Positions 9,451-20,063 of a stretch of 64,000 bases of DNA are shown here, in pieces. Each line of letters starts with the position of its first letter. Within the stretch, counting starts at the first letter, position 1. The translations under genes and the position numbers were made by a program. Source of the DNA: Quadrisphaera setariae (lineage in GTDB: Bacteria > Actinomycetota > Actinomycetes > Actinomycetales > Quadrisphaeraceae); the NCBI RefSeq assembly GCF_008041935.1, contig NZ_VKAC01000009.1, forward strand, positions 1-64,000, read 5' to 3'. The notes under the pieces are model-generated. The model ran no database searches. It saw only the letters and a program-made list of their open reading frames with translations, and was not told the origin of the DNA.

Positions 9451-10617
9451 ATGCGGATCACCCGCCTCACGCTGCGCAACTGGCGGAACTTCAAGAACGT
9501 CGACGTCGTCGTCGGCGATCGACTGGTCATCATCGGACCCAATGCGAGCGGCAAGTCGAACCTGCTCGACGCTGTGCGCTTCCTCCGCGACATCGCGCTG
9601 CCCAGTGGCGGACTGCAGAACGCCGTGAGCTCTCGTGGCGGCCTGAGTCGCCTGAGGTGCCTCTTCGCGCGCAACAACAACAACGGCTGGGTCTCCGTGG
9701 AGGTCGAGCTCGGTGACGACGACGGCGGTCCTCGGTGGAGCTACCGAGTCGACGTGAAGAGTGAGGGGCGTGGCCCACGGCGCCCGCTCGTGGCGAGGGA
9801 GGTCGTCACCCGTGACGGCGAGGTCTTGATCGAGCGGCCCGACCCCCTGGACGAGGGGGACCCCGAGCGGCTCACGCAGACGGCCTTGGAGCAGATCTCC
9901 GCCAACCTCGCGTTCCGAGACGTCGCCGACTTCCTGGCGGGCGTCAGGTACCTGCACCTCGTCCCGCAGGTGATCAGAGATTCCACCCGGGCGGGGGACC
10001 AGGTGGATGATCCGTTCGGGGGAGACTTCATCGCCCGCATGAACCGGGTGGCCAAGGGCACGCGCGATCGTCACCTCAAGCGCGTCACAGCGGCTCTCGC
10101 TCTCGCAGTCCCGCAGTTCGAGTCCCTCGACGTCGTCGTCGACGACGACGGGCATCCCCACCTGGAGAGCCGCTACACGAACTGGCGCCAGCAGGGTGCG
10201 CGCCAGGACGAGCGGGACATGAGTGACGGCACGCTGCGGCTCATCGGACTCCTGTGGTCGCTCGTCGACGTGGGCCGCAAGAGGGGGCCCGTGCTTCTGG
10301 AAGAGCCAGAGCTCTCGCTCCACCCGGCCGTCGTGAGGACCCTGCCCTCAGTGCTGGCCCGTGCCCAGCAGCGCAACGGTGTGCAGGTGATCTTGACGAC
10401 GCACAGCCCTGAACTGCTCGGTGACGAGTCGCTGGGGGCTGATGAGGTCCTCCTCCTCACCGTGGGGGGTGACGGGACGACGGCGACTCTGGTGGCGGAC
10501 ATCCCCGAGGCTGCGCAGGCTGTCGAGGACGGGATGAACCTTGCGGACGTGGGTCTTCCCAGGACCGCGCCGCGAAGTGTCGAGCAGCTGGTGAAAGCTG
10601 TCTTCGCCGGTGCCTGA
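9451..10617 (+). CDS. AAA family ATPase (SMC/RecF-like, AAA_21/AAA_15 type), first gene of a probable defence pair
   Basis: A 388-residue ABC-type ATPase with both halves of the nucleotide-binding domain and no membrane segment. Walker A is GPNASGKS (29-36), the signature-like MSDGT is at 257-261, Walker B with adjacent catalytic acid is LLEEPELSLHP (from 282), and the H-loop is TTHSP (316-320). The region between (about 90-230) is the variable lid expected in OLD, GajA and AriA-like proteins. A good Shine-Dalgarno GGGAGGA (9437-9443) precedes the ATG. The stop overlaps the next gene by 8 nt. Codons with A or T in the third position are more frequent than in neighbours, suggesting transfer. 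Such ATPases sense or control a partner effector in phage defence; this role is inferred. Confidence 0.85.
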   Translation: MRITRLTLRNWRNFKNVDVVVGDRLVIIGPNASGKSNLLDAVRFLRDIALPSGGLQNAVSSRGGLSRLRCLFARNNNNGWVSVEVELGDDDGGPRWSYRVDVKSEGRGPRRPLVAREVVTRDGEVLIERPDPLDEGDPERLTQTALEQISANLAFRDVADFLAGVRYLHLVPQVIRDSTRAGDQVDDPFGGDFIARMNRVAKGTRDRHLKRVTAALALAVPQFESLDVVVDDDGHPHLESRYTNWRQQGARQDERDMSDGTLRLIGLLWSLVDVGRKRGPVLLEEPELSLHPAVVRTLPSVLARAQQRNGVQVILTTHSPELLGDESLGADEVLLLTVGGDGTTATLVADIPEAAQAVEDGMNLADVGLPRTAPRSVEQLVKAVFAGA

Positions 10618-11233
10618 CCCGCAGGACCTCGTCGGCGTCCTGGTCGAGGGTGAGACCGACCTGCCCGCCGTCGACTCCCTCCTGGCGAGCTGCGGCCTCG
10701 CCAGGGACGCCGCCCGGACCATCGTGGCCCTCGGCAAGGGCCAGCTCGACTCGCGCATCGCCTCCGTGAACCGGAACGCGCGGCGCCAGCGGTGGTTCGT
10801 CCTCCGGGACCTCGACCGCGATGGTGGACGGTGCGCCCTCGTGCTCCGTCGGAGCCTGTTGGCCCCTGAACGGCAGGAGCCGGACCTCGTGCTCCGCATC
10901 GCAGTCACGTCCCTCGAATCCTGGTTGCTCGCTGACAGCGAGGCGTTCGCGGAGCACTTCAAGGTGCCGCTGTCCAAGGTGCCGGGGCGCCCAGACGACC
11001 TCGACGACGCCAAGGTCGCCCTGGTCAACGCGTGCAGGTCCTCACAGTCTCGGGCCGTTCGTGCGGGGATGGTGCCCCCTGCGCAGACCCGTCGACGAGT
11101 CGGCCCGGAGTACGTGGCGCTCATCGGGGACTACTGCCGCGAGGCTTGGCGACCGACCGTGGCAGCCACTGGATCACCGAGTCTCGAGCGAGCGCTCCGT
11201 GACATCAGGCGCCGGTTCGGGGGAGACAGCTAG
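10610..11233 (+). CDS. TOPRIM-like (DUF4276-type) protein, probable effector partner of the ATPase
   Basis: A 207-residue protein starting at a GTG inside the end of the ATPase gene (8-nt overlap). The N-terminus reads VLVEGETD (glutamate E13) and, after about 55 residues, FVLRDLDRDGG (D67, D69, D71), which is the Glu plus DxD layout of a TOPRIM metal site. The following IAVTSLESWLLAD and the C-terminal SPSLERALRDIRRRF resemble DUF4276-type proteins. TOPRIM partners of ABC-type ATPases (OLD nucleases, AriB of PARIS, RloB/AbiLii-type proteins) act as nucleases on tRNA or DNA. The stop codon TAG also begins the probable -10 box of mshB. No toxin activity can be proven from sequence. Confidence 0.72.
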   Translation: MPDPQDLVGVLVEGETDLPAVDSLLASCGLARDAARTIVALGKGQLDSRIASVNRNARRQRWFVLRDLDRDGGRCALVLRRSLLAPERQEPDLVLRIAVTSLESWLLADSEAFAEHFKVPLSKVPGRPDDLDDAKVALVNACRSSQSRAVRAGMVPPAQTRRRVGPEYVALIGDYCREAWRPTVAATGSPSLERALRDIRRRFGGDS

Positions 11234-11236
11234 CGT
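11231..11236 (+). promoter_or_regulatory. -10 box of mshB (leaderless type)
   Basis: TAGCGT lies 8 nt before the GTG at 11245, with no Shine-Dalgarno sequence between. The TAG is also the stop codon of the TOPRIM-like gene, so mshB probably has its own promoter. Confidence 0.55.
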
Positions 11237-11244
11237 GGCGGGCT

Positions 11245-12369
11245 GTGACGACGACGCCTGACGCGCCCGAGCCCCGCCCCGACGGTCCCGGCATCGCCGA
11301 CCAGCCCGCGGGTGCGGGCACCGCCGCCCCGGCCGCCGACGACGTGCTCGCGCAGCTGGCCGACGTCGTCGACGACGTCGCCGAGCGCGCCTTCGAGCCG
11401 GAGGAGCTGGCGGCGATGGAGTCGCTCGACGTCCCGCGGCGGATGCTCCTGGTGCACGCCCACCCCGACGACGAGACCATCGGCAACGGCGCCACCATGG
11501 CCCGCTACGCCAGCGCGGGCGCCGGCGTCACCCTGGTCACGTGCACGCGCGGCGAGCGGGGCGAGGTGGTCGAGCCCGAGCTGGCGCACCTCGAGGGAGA
11601 CCACGCCGCGCTCGGTGCGCACCGCGTCCTGGAGCTGGCCGCGGCGATGGAGGCGCTCGGCGTGAGCGACCACCGGTTCCTCGACGACGCTGCGCTGGAC
11701 GGCGAGGACGCCGCCACCACCGCGGCCGTGCGCTACGAGGACTCCGGCATGGCCTGGGGGGAGGGCATGCGGGCGGTCGCCGCACCGGACACCGGACCGT
11801 CGGCGTTCGCCCGAGCCGACCTCGACGAGGCCGCCGCCCGGCTGGCGGGCGTGCTCCGCGAGGTGCGCCCGCAGGTGGTCGTTACCTACGAGCCGGGAGG
11901 CGGCTACGGCCACCCCGACCACGTGCAGGCCGCCGCGGTGGCGCGCCGCGCCGTCGAGCTGGCGGCCGACCCGGCGGCGCCGCGGGTGGCCGGCGGCGTG
12001 CCGTGGGAGGTCGCGAAGTTCTACGAGGGCGTGGTGCCGGCGTCGGCGGCGGCGGAGTCGTTCGGGGGGGAGCGCTCCTCCTGGCCGACCATGGTGGTCG
12101 ACGACGAGGACGTCGCCTGCGTCGTGGAGGCGCCCGAGCAGCTCGCCGCGAAGGCGGCGGCGCTGCGCGCGCACCGCAGCCAGGTCCGCCTCCGCCTCGC
12201 GGGTGAGGAGGGTGCCGGAGCGCCCGAGTTCATGGTCAGCCAGGACCGCTGGCAGCCGGTGTGGACCACGGAGGCCTACCGACTGGCGCGCGGCGTGCCT
12301 GCTCCCGACACCCGTCGTGGAGACGGTCTGGAGTCTGACCTCTTCGCCGGGATCGCGCCGCCCGCCTGA
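11245..12369 (+). CDS. mshB: N-acetyl-1-D-myo-inositol-2-amino-2-deoxy-alpha-D-glucopyranoside deacetylase (mycothiol biosynthesis)
   Basis: A 374-residue zinc deacetylase of the LmbE/PIG-L fold, which removes the acetyl group from GlcNAc-Ins in the second committed step of mycothiol synthesis. The metal and catalytic motif HAHPDDE is at 71-77 and the third zinc ligand is in GGGYGHPDHVQA. The N-terminus carries about 57 extra residues rich in Asp, Ala and Pro compared with typical MshB; an ATG at 11416 would give a protein of usual length. The upstream TAGCGT box spaced for a leaderless transcript favours the GTG at 11245. The gene marks the organism as a mycothiol producer. Confidence 0.9.
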   Translation: MTTTPDAPEPRPDGPGIADQPAGAGTAAPAADDVLAQLADVVDDVAERAFEPEELAAMESLDVPRRMLLVHAHPDDETIGNGATMARYASAGAGVTLVTCTRGERGEVVEPELAHLEGDHAALGAHRVLELAAAMEALGVSDHRFLDDAALDGEDAATTAAVRYEDSGMAWGEGMRAVAAPDTGPSAFARADLDEAAARLAGVLREVRPQVVVTYEPGGGYGHPDHVQAAAVARRAVELAADPAAPRVAGGVPWEVAKFYEGVVPASAAAESFGGERSSWPTMVVDDEDVACVVEAPEQLAAKAAALRAHRSQVRLRLAGEEGAGAPEFMVSQDRWQPVWTTEAYRLARGVPAPDTRRGDGLESDLFAGIAPPA

Positions 12370-12485
12370 ACCGCTCCGTCAAGGTAGATCACGCTGAGTG
12401 ACGGTCGTCGCCGGAAAGTGCACGATCGGTTGCGCAGCGTGCTCGGAAGTCGCTGTGATGATCCCAGTCGACACGGGGAGTGAGC

Positions 12486-14456
12486 ATGGAGTCACAGCAG
12501 GGTGCCCGCCGCGACAGTGCCGACGTCGGGCGCAACCGCGAGCGCCGCCGGCAGCGGCGCCTGCTGCGCATCGCCGTCGTCCTGGGACCGGTGGCCGGCT
12601 ACCTCTGGTACCGGATCCTCGCCGGTGACCCGGTCTCCCTCGCCGACCTGGCGCTGCCCGCGGTGGACCCGATCTACCTCATCACCGGCGTGTTCTTCGC
12701 CCTGCTCATCCTGCTGCTGCTGGCGCAGGTGGTCGTCTCCGGGCGCTCGCCGCACCTCGTCTACCGCCCCGAGCAGATCGACGTGTCGATGGACGACGTC
12801 AAGGGCCTGGGCCCGGTGAAGGAGGAGGTGCAGCGCTCGCTCGACCTGTTCCTCGCCGGCCGCACGTTCCGCCGCGAGATGGGCGGCACCCCGCGCCGCG
12901 GCCTGCTCTTCGAAGGACCTCCCGGCACCGGCAAGACGCACATGGCCAAGGCCATGGCGCGCGAGGCCGGCGTCCCCTTCCTCTACGTCTCCGGCACGAG
13001 CTTCCAGTCGATGTACTACGGCGCGACGGCGCGCAAGATCCGCGCGTACTTCCGCGCGCTGCGCAAGGCCGCGCGGGCCGAGGGCGGGGCGATCGGCTTC
13101 ATCGAGGAGATCGACGCCATCGCCACCGTGCGCCACGGGATGCCCATGGCCCCCGCGGGGTCCGTCGCGCCCAGCGCGCCCGTCGCCAGCAGCGCGGTGA
13201 CGTGCTGCGGCGGCCTCGAGGGGCTGCCGCTGCAGAGCTCGCGGGCCTCGGTCGCGCGGGCCGGGGGGACGACCGTCTCGGCGATGACCAGCGAGGGCGT
13301 CGGCGGCGTGGTCAACGAGCTGCTCGTGCAGATGCAGTCCTTCGACGAGCCCACGGGGGCGCAGCAGCTGCTCGGCCGGCTGGTCGACGCGGTGAACCTG
13401 CTGCTCCCGGCGCACCGCCAGCTGCCGCGCCCGAAGGTCGAGCCCGTCGACGTCCTGCTCATCGCCGCCACCAACCGCGCCGACTCCCTCGACCCCGCAC
13501 TCCTGCGCCCGGGCCGCTTCGACCGCCGCCTCACCTTCGACGCCCCTGACCAGCGGGGCCGCCGCGAGGTCCTCGACCACTTCCTGTCCCGCAAGGCGCA
13601 CGAGGCCGAGCTGGACGACGACGAGCGCCGTGACGCCCTCGCCGGCATCACCGCGGGCTCCACGCCGGTGATGATCGAGAACCTCCTCGACGAGGCCCTC
13701 GTCAACGCGGTGCGCCGCGGGGCGGGCGCGATGAGCTGGAAGGACGTCGAGCACGCCCGCCTGGTGACGTCCGTGGGCCTGGGGTCGCCGGTCGGCTACA
13801 CCGCCCGCGAGGCCCGGCTCATCGCCACCCACGAGGCCGGCCACGCCGTGGTCGCCCACCTCGTGGCGCCGCAGCGCCGCCTCGAGGTGCTGACCATCAT
13901 CAAGCGCGCCGGGGCGCTGGGCCTGCTCGCCCACGGCGACGCCGAGGAGGTGTGGACCCGGTCGCGCAGCGAGCTCGTCTCGCTGGTGCAGATCGCCTTC
14001 GGCGGGCAGGTGGCCGAGGAGCTCGCCTTCGGGGACGTGTCCACCGGGCCCAGCTCCGACCTCGCCTACGCCACGCGCATCGGCGCCCAGATGGTCGGAG
14101 CCGCGGGCATGGCCTCCTCCCTGGTCTCGTTCGCCGCCGCGGAGGGCTCCCCGGGAGGGGAGGGCCTGGTGGGCCGCGTGCTCGGCGACGCCCACGCCCG
14201 TGCGCAGCTGGAGGAGCTGCTGGGCGCCCAGCGCGACGCCGTGCGCGCGCTGCTCGGGGCCAACACGCACCTGGTCGCGGCGCTGCGGGACGCGCTGCTG
14301 GAGCGCCACGAGCTCATCGGCCACGAGATCACCGACGTGCTCGCCGCCGCGGGCCCGCCCGTGGAGGTGCCGGGCGTCAGCGCCGCCCCGCTGCCCCCGG
14401 CAGCGGTGGTGCTGCCGGCCACGGGGCCAGCCGCCGCTCCTACCGTGGGCGCGTGA
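12486..14456 (+). CDS. FtsH-like membrane AAA protease (peptidase M41 family), divergent
   Basis: A 656-residue protein with two N-terminal hydrophobic segments (about 25-45 and 67-90) separated by only a short loop, then an AAA domain and an M41 zinc protease domain. Walker A is GPPGTGKT (144-151); Walker B reads GFIEEIDAI (204-212) with Glu in place of the usual Asp; an insert of roughly 90 residues with a CC pair separates it from the arginine-finger region DPALLRPGRFDRR. The zinc site is HEAGH (449-453) with D525. The ATG at 12486 is preceded by GGGGAG (12475-12480); a GTG at 12480 is inside that site. It lacks the large extracytoplasmic domain of true FtsH, so it is probably a paralogue with special substrates. 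Confidence 0.82.
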   Translation: MESQQGARRDSADVGRNRERRRQRRLLRIAVVLGPVAGYLWYRILAGDPVSLADLALPAVDPIYLITGVFFALLILLLLAQVVVSGRSPHLVYRPEQIDVSMDDVKGLGPVKEEVQRSLDLFLAGRTFRREMGGTPRRGLLFEGPPGTGKTHMAKAMAREAGVPFLYVSGTSFQSMYYGATARKIRAYFRALRKAARAEGGAIGFIEEIDAIATVRHGMPMAPAGSVAPSAPVASSAVTCCGGLEGLPLQSSRASVARAGGTTVSAMTSEGVGGVVNELLVQMQSFDEPTGAQQLLGRLVDAVNLLLPAHRQLPRPKVEPVDVLLIAATNRADSLDPALLRPGRFDRRLTFDAPDQRGRREVLDHFLSRKAHEAELDDDERRDALAGITAGSTPVMIENLLDEALVNAVRRGAGAMSWKDVEHARLVTSVGLGSPVGYTAREARLIATHEAGHAVVAHLVAPQRRLEVLTIIKRAGALGLLAHGDAEEVWTRSRSELVSLVQIAFGGQVAEELAFGDVSTGPSSDLAYATRIGAQMVGAAGMASSLVSFAAAEGSPGGEGLVGRVLGDAHARAQLEELLGAQRDAVRALLGANTHLVAALRDALLERHELIGHEITDVLAAAGPPVEVPGVSAAPLPPAAVVLPATGPAAAPTVGA

Positions 14457-14986
14457 GCGAGGACCCCCAGCACGTCGACCAGCACGTCGACCCGGACGCC
14501 GCCGCGGCGGCGTTCGAGGGCATCGCCGCCGGGGTCGCGGTCGCCAGCACCCGCTGGCGCGGGCTCGACCACGCGATCACCGTGACGTCGTACACGTGGG
14601 TCAGCCGCGAGCCGCCGATGCTGCTGGTCTGCGTCCACGAGGACGCCCGCTTCCTCGACGCCGTGGAGGGCGCCGGCACGTGGGGGCTGTCGCTGCTCCC
14701 CGCCGGCGCGCGAGCGACGGCCGGGTGGCTCGCCACGCCGGGGCGCCCCGCCGTCGGCCAGCTGGACCGGGTGCCGCACCGCACCGGGGCGGTCACCGGG
14801 GCGCCGCTGCTCGACGGCGCGCTGGAGTCCTTCGAGTGCCGCACCACCGCGGTGCACCCCGCGGGGGACCACGCCGTGGTCGTGGGCCTGGTCGTCGGGA
14901 TCGGGAGGTCCACCGCCAGCACCGGCAGTGCCGGGGCCGAGGAGCCCCTGGTCAGGTTCCGGCGTTCCTACCACGCGCTGGCCTGA
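14453..14986 (+). CDS. Flavin reductase-like domain protein
   Basis: A 177-residue protein of the FMN-binding split-barrel type, starting at a GTG overlapping the protease stop (GTGA). Residues 16-60 (FEGIAAGVAVASTRW, then HAITVTSYTWVSREPPMLLVCV) match the N-terminal part of flavin reductase / DIM6-NTAB proteins, and SFECRTTAVHPAGDHAVVVGLV is the C-terminal strand region. It would bind FMN and reduce it with NAD(P)H or serve as a flavoprotein. The coupling to an AAA protease is unexplained. Confidence 0.72.
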   Translation: MSEDPQHVDQHVDPDAAAAAFEGIAAGVAVASTRWRGLDHAITVTSYTWVSREPPMLLVCVHEDARFLDAVEGAGTWGLSLLPAGARATAGWLATPGRPAVGQLDRVPHRTGAVTGAPLLDGALESFECRTTAVHPAGDHAVVVGLVVGIGRSTASTGSAGAEEPLVRFRRSYHALA

Positions 14987-14993
14987 TCCTCCC

Positions 14994-14999
14994 TAGCCT
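14994..14999 (+). promoter_or_regulatory. -10 box of the VanW-family gene (leaderless type)
   Basis: TAGCCT ends 7 nt before the GTG at 15007; no Shine-Dalgarno sequence is present. Confidence 0.5.
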
Positions 15000-15006
15000 C
15001 GCTGGC

Positions 15007-17052
15007 GTGGGACGGGCGGGTGGAGCGGCGCAGCTGCTGGAGATGCTCGAGCGCGGCGAGGCCGCGCCGCAGGGTGCGGACGCCGGCGGGCGGGTCCCTG
15101 CTCCGCGCCGACCGCAGCACCGCCTCGAGGCCACCGGCACCGGCGTCGACGCCGACGTCGACGCCGTCGTCCTCCCCGTCGGCGAGCCGGCAGCGGTGGT
15201 GGGGCCCGCGGCCACGCTGGTGCTGTCGCGTGACGACCTGCTCACCACCCCCCGGCAGGAAGCCGAGCCCGGGCGGCCGGAGGCGCCCGGACCCACCCGC
15301 GGTCAGCGCGTCAGGGTGCTGGCGCTCGTGGCCGCCGCCGGGCTCGTGGCGGCCGCCTGGTCGGGAGCCTCCTTCCGCCTGGCCGACCGCGTCCCCGAGG
15401 GCACCACGGTGGCCGGCGTGGCCATCGGAGGGCTCGACCGCGACGACGCCGTGCAGCTCCTGGCCCGCACCCTCGAGCCGCGCCTGGAGACCCCGCTGCA
15501 GGTCCGGCTCGACGCGCCCACCCAGCAGACGCGGACGACGACGGTGGACCCCGGCGTCGCCGACCTGCACCTCGACGCCGCCGCCACCGTCTCGCGGGCC
15601 ATCGGACCGGCGGGGCTGCCCACCACCCTGTGGCACCAGCTGCAGGGCCGCGGCGCCGTGGACCCGGTGCTGGAGGGCTCCGAGGCCGACCTGGCCGCCG
15701 CCCTGGACCGGGCGGCCGTCGCGCTGGACGTGCCAGCGGTGGAGGGCTCCGTCAGCTTCGCCTCCGGGCAGCCGGTGGCCGTGGCCCCCGTGCCCGGCAC
15801 CGTCATGGACCGCACCGCGGCGACCGAGCTCGTGCGCCGGGCGTGGCTGGCGGCCCCGGGGGAGCCGGGGGGCGAGCGGCCGCTGCTGCTGCCGTCGCGC
15901 ACCACCCAGCCGCAGGCCAGCGCCGACGCCGTCGACACCGCGCTGCAGACCCAGGCGCGCCCGGCCGCCTCGGCCCCGCTGACGGTGGTCGTGGGCGACC
16001 GCACCGTGGTGCTCCCGCCCGCGCAGGTGCTGCCGGCGCTGTCCTTCGCGCAGGACGGCGCCTCGCTGCGCCTGCACGTCGACGGCGGAGCGCTGTCCGA
16101 CGCCGTGGCCGCGGCGGACCCCGCCACCCGCGCTTCCGCCCAGGACGCCCGGCTCGACACCAGCGGCGCGGCGCCCGTGGTGGTGCCCGCCGTCGCGGGC
16201 TCCGAGCCCGACCCGCAGTCGCTGGCGCACGCCGCCGCGACCGCGCTGGTGGCCTCCGGGGACGCCCGCACCGCCCGGGTGAGCACCCGGTCCGTGACGC
16301 CCGCCCTGACCACCGAGGCCCTCACCTCGATGGGCATCAGCGCTCTGCTGGGCCAGGTCGTCTCGCCGCTGACGCAGGACCCGGCCCGGACGCAGGACGT
16401 CACCGCCGCTGCCCGCGCCCTCGACGGCGCCGTACTGGCGGCGGGGGAGCCCTTCGACGTCGGGGCCCGGATGGGCAGCCCCAGCGCGGAGGCCGGCTGG
16501 GTGCCGGCCACCGTGGTGGTGGACGGCCGCGCGACGACGACCCTGGCCGCGGGCACCACGCAGGTGGCCTCCGCCGTGCACGCCGCCGCCTACGCCGCCG
16601 GTCTGCAGGTCGACGCGCGCACGGCCCCGGCGACGTGGAACCCGCGCGACCCGGTGGGGCTGGACGCGGTGGTCGGCTCCGGCACGCCTCTGGTGCTCAC
16701 CGAGGCCACCGCGAAGGGGGCGGTGCTGCGCACGGAGGTGGTCGACGGGGCGCTCAGGGTCCAGGTGTGGGGCACCGGCGACCGGCAGGTCACCCTGACC
16801 GCGTCCGCCCCGAGCGACCCCCGCCCCGCGACGCAGCTGTCCGACCCCTCGCCGCAGTGCGTCGCCCAGCCCGGGCAGGACGGCTTCACCACCACGGTGA
16901 CGCGCACCACCGCGCCGAAGGCCCCGTCGAGCACCGGGGACGCGGAGCCGGTCACCGACGAGCTGACCACCACCTACGCCCCCCGGACCGCGGTCACGTG
17001 CACCGGCCCCGGCGGCGGGGCGCCCACCGGGGTGCCGCTGGCCCTGGACTGA
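15007..17052 (+). CDS. VanW family protein with peptidoglycan-binding-like domains
   Basis: A 681-residue type II membrane protein: a cytoplasmic N-terminus of about 100 residues, one membrane segment ([15 protein letters not shown]), then a large extracytoplasmic part. Residues 130-330 resemble the repeated peptidoglycan-binding domain of YoaR-like proteins (the [20 protein letters not shown] segment is typical of its start), and the region [19 protein letters not shown] to [17 protein letters not shown] is the VanW domain. A Ser/Thr/Pro-rich tail closes it. It probably acts in cell-wall assembly or integrity. Despite the name, VanW proteins have no proven role in vancomycin resistance. The start is chosen from the TAGCCT box 7 nt upstream. 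Confidence 0.82.
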   Translation: MGRAGGAAQLLEMLERGEAAPQGADAGGRVPAPRRPQHRLEATGTGVDADVDAVVLPVGEPAAVVGPAATLVLSRDDLLTTPRQEAEPGRPEAPGPTRGQRVRVLALVAAAGLVAAAWSGASFRLADRVPEGTTVAGVAIGGLDRDDAVQLLARTLEPRLETPLQVRLDAPTQQTRTTTVDPGVADLHLDAAATVSRAIGPAGLPTTLWHQLQGRGAVDPVLEGSEADLAAALDRAAVALDVPAVEGSVSFASGQPVAVAPVPGTVMDRTAATELVRRAWLAAPGEPGGERPLLLPSRTTQPQASADAVDTALQTQARPAASAPLTVVVGDRTVVLPPAQVLPALSFAQDGASLRLHVDGGALSDAVAAADPATRASAQDARLDTSGAAPVVVPAVAGSEPDPQSLAHAAATALVASGDARTARVSTRSVTPALTTEALTSMGISALLGQVVSPLTQDPARTQDVTAAARALDGAVLAAGEPFDVGARMGSPSAEAGWVPATVVVDGRATTTLAAGTTQVASAVHAAAYAAGLQVDARTAPATWNPRDPVGLDAVVGSGTPLVLTEATAKGAVLRTEVVDGALRVQVWGTGDRQVTLTASAPSDPRPATQLSDPSPQCVAQPGQDGFTTTVTRTTAPKAPSSTGDAEPVTDELTTTYAPRTAVTCTGPGGGAPTGVPLALD

Positions 17053-17120
17053 CCGCCAGCCACCGGCCTGTCGCGGACCTCCGCTCGTCGCAGCGGGCGG
17101 TCGGGTGGAACACTGGGGCT

Positions 17121-17447
17121 GTGACCTACGTGATCGCGCAGCCCTGCGTCGACCTGAAGGACCGCGCCTGCGTGGAGGAGTGCCCGGTCGACTGCATCTA
17201 CGAGGGCAGCCGGTCGTTGTACATCCACCCCGACGAGTGCGTCGACTGCGGCGCCTGCGAGCCGGTGTGCCCCGTGGAGGCCATCTACTACGAGGACGAC
17301 GTCCCCGCGCAGTGGGCCGACTACACCACCGACAACGCGGCCTTCTTCGACGAGATCGGCTCCCCGGGCGGCGCTGCCAAGCTCGGCGCCATCTCCAAGG
17401 ACGGCCCGCTCGTCGCGGCGCTGCCCCCGCAGGAGACGGGCCACTGA
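17121..17447 (+). CDS. fdxA: Seven-iron ferredoxin [3Fe-4S][4Fe-4S]
   Basis: A 108-residue ferredoxin of the actinobacterial FdxA type. The clusters are bound by the CVEECPVDC and [12 protein letters not shown] cysteine motifs near residues 16-52, followed by the long C-terminal extension usual in these ferredoxins. It carries single electrons in the cytoplasm, for example to cytochromes P450 or to stress-related reductases. GTG start; AACACT 6 nt upstream could be a degenerate -10 box. The stop overlaps the CTG that probably begins dapC, an arrangement (fdxA-dapC) also common in other actinobacteria. Confidence 0.93.
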   Translation: MTYVIAQPCVDLKDRACVEECPVDCIYEGSRSLYIHPDECVDCGACEPVCPVEAIYYEDDVPAQWADYTTDNAAFFDEIGSPGGAAKLGAISKDGPLVAALPPQETGH

Positions 17448-18631
17448 GCGGCTGGTCCGCGCGGGTCGGCGGCGGGGCCTCCCGGACCGGCGGCCTGCCG
17501 GACTTCCCCTGGGACACCATCCGCGAGGCCGCGCAGCGCGCCCGCACCCACCCCGACGGCATCGTCGACCTCTCCGTCGGCACCCCCGTCGACCCCACGC
17601 CGGAGGTCGTGCAGCGCGCCCTGCGTGACGCCGCGGACGCCCCCGGGTACCCGCTGACGGCCGGCACCCCCGCACTGCGCGAGGCCGCCGCCGGCTGGGC
17701 GGCCCGATCCCGCGGCGCTGTCGGCCTGGACCCGGCGGCCGTGCTGCCGACCGTCGGCTCCAAGGAGCTCGTCGCCTGGCTCCCGACGCAGCTGGGGCTG
17801 GGCCCCGGCGACGTCGTCGTCATCCCCGAGGTCGCCTACCCCACGTACGACGTGGGGGCCCGCCTGGCGGGCGCGCGCGCCGTCGCCGTCCCCCCGGGCG
17901 GCTGGCCCACCCCGGACGAGCTCGCGGGAGACCGCGTGCGCCTGGTGTGGCTGAACAGCCCCTCCAACCCCACGGGCGCCGTGGCGGGCGTGGAGGAGCT
18001 GCGCGCCAGCGTGCAGCGCGCCCGTGACGAGGGCGCTGTGGTCGCCTCCGACGAGTGCTACGCCGAGCTGGCCTGGGACGTGCCCGAGGTGCCCTCGGTG
18101 CTCGACCCCCGCGTCGCGGGCGCTTCCCACGACGGCCTGCTGCTCGTGACCTCGCTGTCCAAGAGGTCCAACCTCGCCGGCTACCGCGGGGCGGTGGTCA
18201 TGGGGGACCCGGAGCTCGTGGCGCACCTGCTCGGCGTGCGCAAGCACGCCGGCATGATCGTGCCCACCCCCGTGCAGGCCGCCGTGGCGGCGGCCTTCAG
18301 CGATGACGAGCACGTCGCCGTCCAGCGCGAGCGCTACCGGGCGCGCCGGGCCGTGCTGCGCACCGCCCTGGAGGGCGCCGGCCTGCTCGTCGAGCACTCC
18401 GAGGCCGGCCTGTACCTGTGGACCCGCTCCGCTGACAGCACCGACGGCCCTGACGGCGCCGCTGGACCGACAGGCCGCGAGCTGCTCGACCGCCTGGCCG
18501 GTGTCGGCGTGCTCGTGGCCCCCGGGGACTTCTACGGACCGTCAGCGCGCGCTCACGTCAGGGTGGCCCTGACGGCGTCCGACGAGCGCGTCGCGGCCGC
18601 CGCTGCACGCCTGGGCTCCCTCGCCAGGTAG
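17444..18631 (+). CDS. dapC: N-succinyldiaminopimelate aminotransferase (lysine biosynthesis)
   Basis: A fold-type I PLP aminotransferase, 395 residues if read from a CTG at 17444. The PLP lysine is K240 in [21 protein letters not shown] and SDECYAEL are the substrate and PLP contacts; the LPDFPWDTI and [11 protein letters not shown] beginnings are typical of actinobacterial DapC. There is no ATG or GTG in frame between the fdxA stop and the conserved region, while CTG overlaps the fdxA stop as CTGA, matching the ATGA/GTGA coupling seen elsewhere. With dapD and dapE nearby it supplies the succinylase route to diaminopimelate for lysine and peptidoglycan. Confidence 0.9.
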   Translation: MSGWSARVGGGASRTGGLPDFPWDTIREAAQRARTHPDGIVDLSVGTPVDPTPEVVQRALRDAADAPGYPLTAGTPALREAAAGWAARSRGAVGLDPAAVLPTVGSKELVAWLPTQLGLGPGDVVVIPEVAYPTYDVGARLAGARAVAVPPGGWPTPDELAGDRVRLVWLNSPSNPTGAVAGVEELRASVQRARDEGAVVASDECYAELAWDVPEVPSVLDPRVAGASHDGLLLVTSLSKRSNLAGYRGAVVMGDPELVAHLLGVRKHAGMIVPTPVQAAVAAAFSDDEHVAVQRERYRARRAVLRTALEGAGLLVEHSEAGLYLWTRSADSTDGPDGAAGPTGRELLDRLAGVGVLVAPGDFYGPSARAHVRVALTASDERVAAAAARLGSLAR

Positions 18632-18634
18632 CGT
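18629..18634 (+). promoter_or_regulatory. Possible -10 box of gltA
   Basis: TAGCGT, beginning with the dapC stop codon, lies 84 nt before the gltA ATG. It is identical to the box before mshB and would give a leader of roughly 75-80 nt. No clear -35 was seen. Confidence 0.35.
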
Positions 18635-18718
18635 CCCCCCGGCAGCACCCACCGGGCGACGCCCGTCGTCCCGTCCGCTGCACCCGTCCCTCCACCCCCG
18701 ACGACGAGGAGCCGAGCC

Positions 18719-20038
<1,320 letters not shown>

Positions 20039-20063
20039 CCCGCCAGGTCTCGACCCGCGGCAC

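Noticed and set aside
15007-17052. Vancomycin resistance determinant
   Set aside because: VanW-domain proteins are common cell-wall proteins in actinobacteria, and no vanH, vanA or vanX genes are present.
14968-17823. A 951-codon minus-strand open frame, and similar long antisense frames such as 6663-9188
   Set aside because: They mirror well-supported genes (VanW protein, typA) and show Gly/Arg/Ala-rich sequence without any domain.
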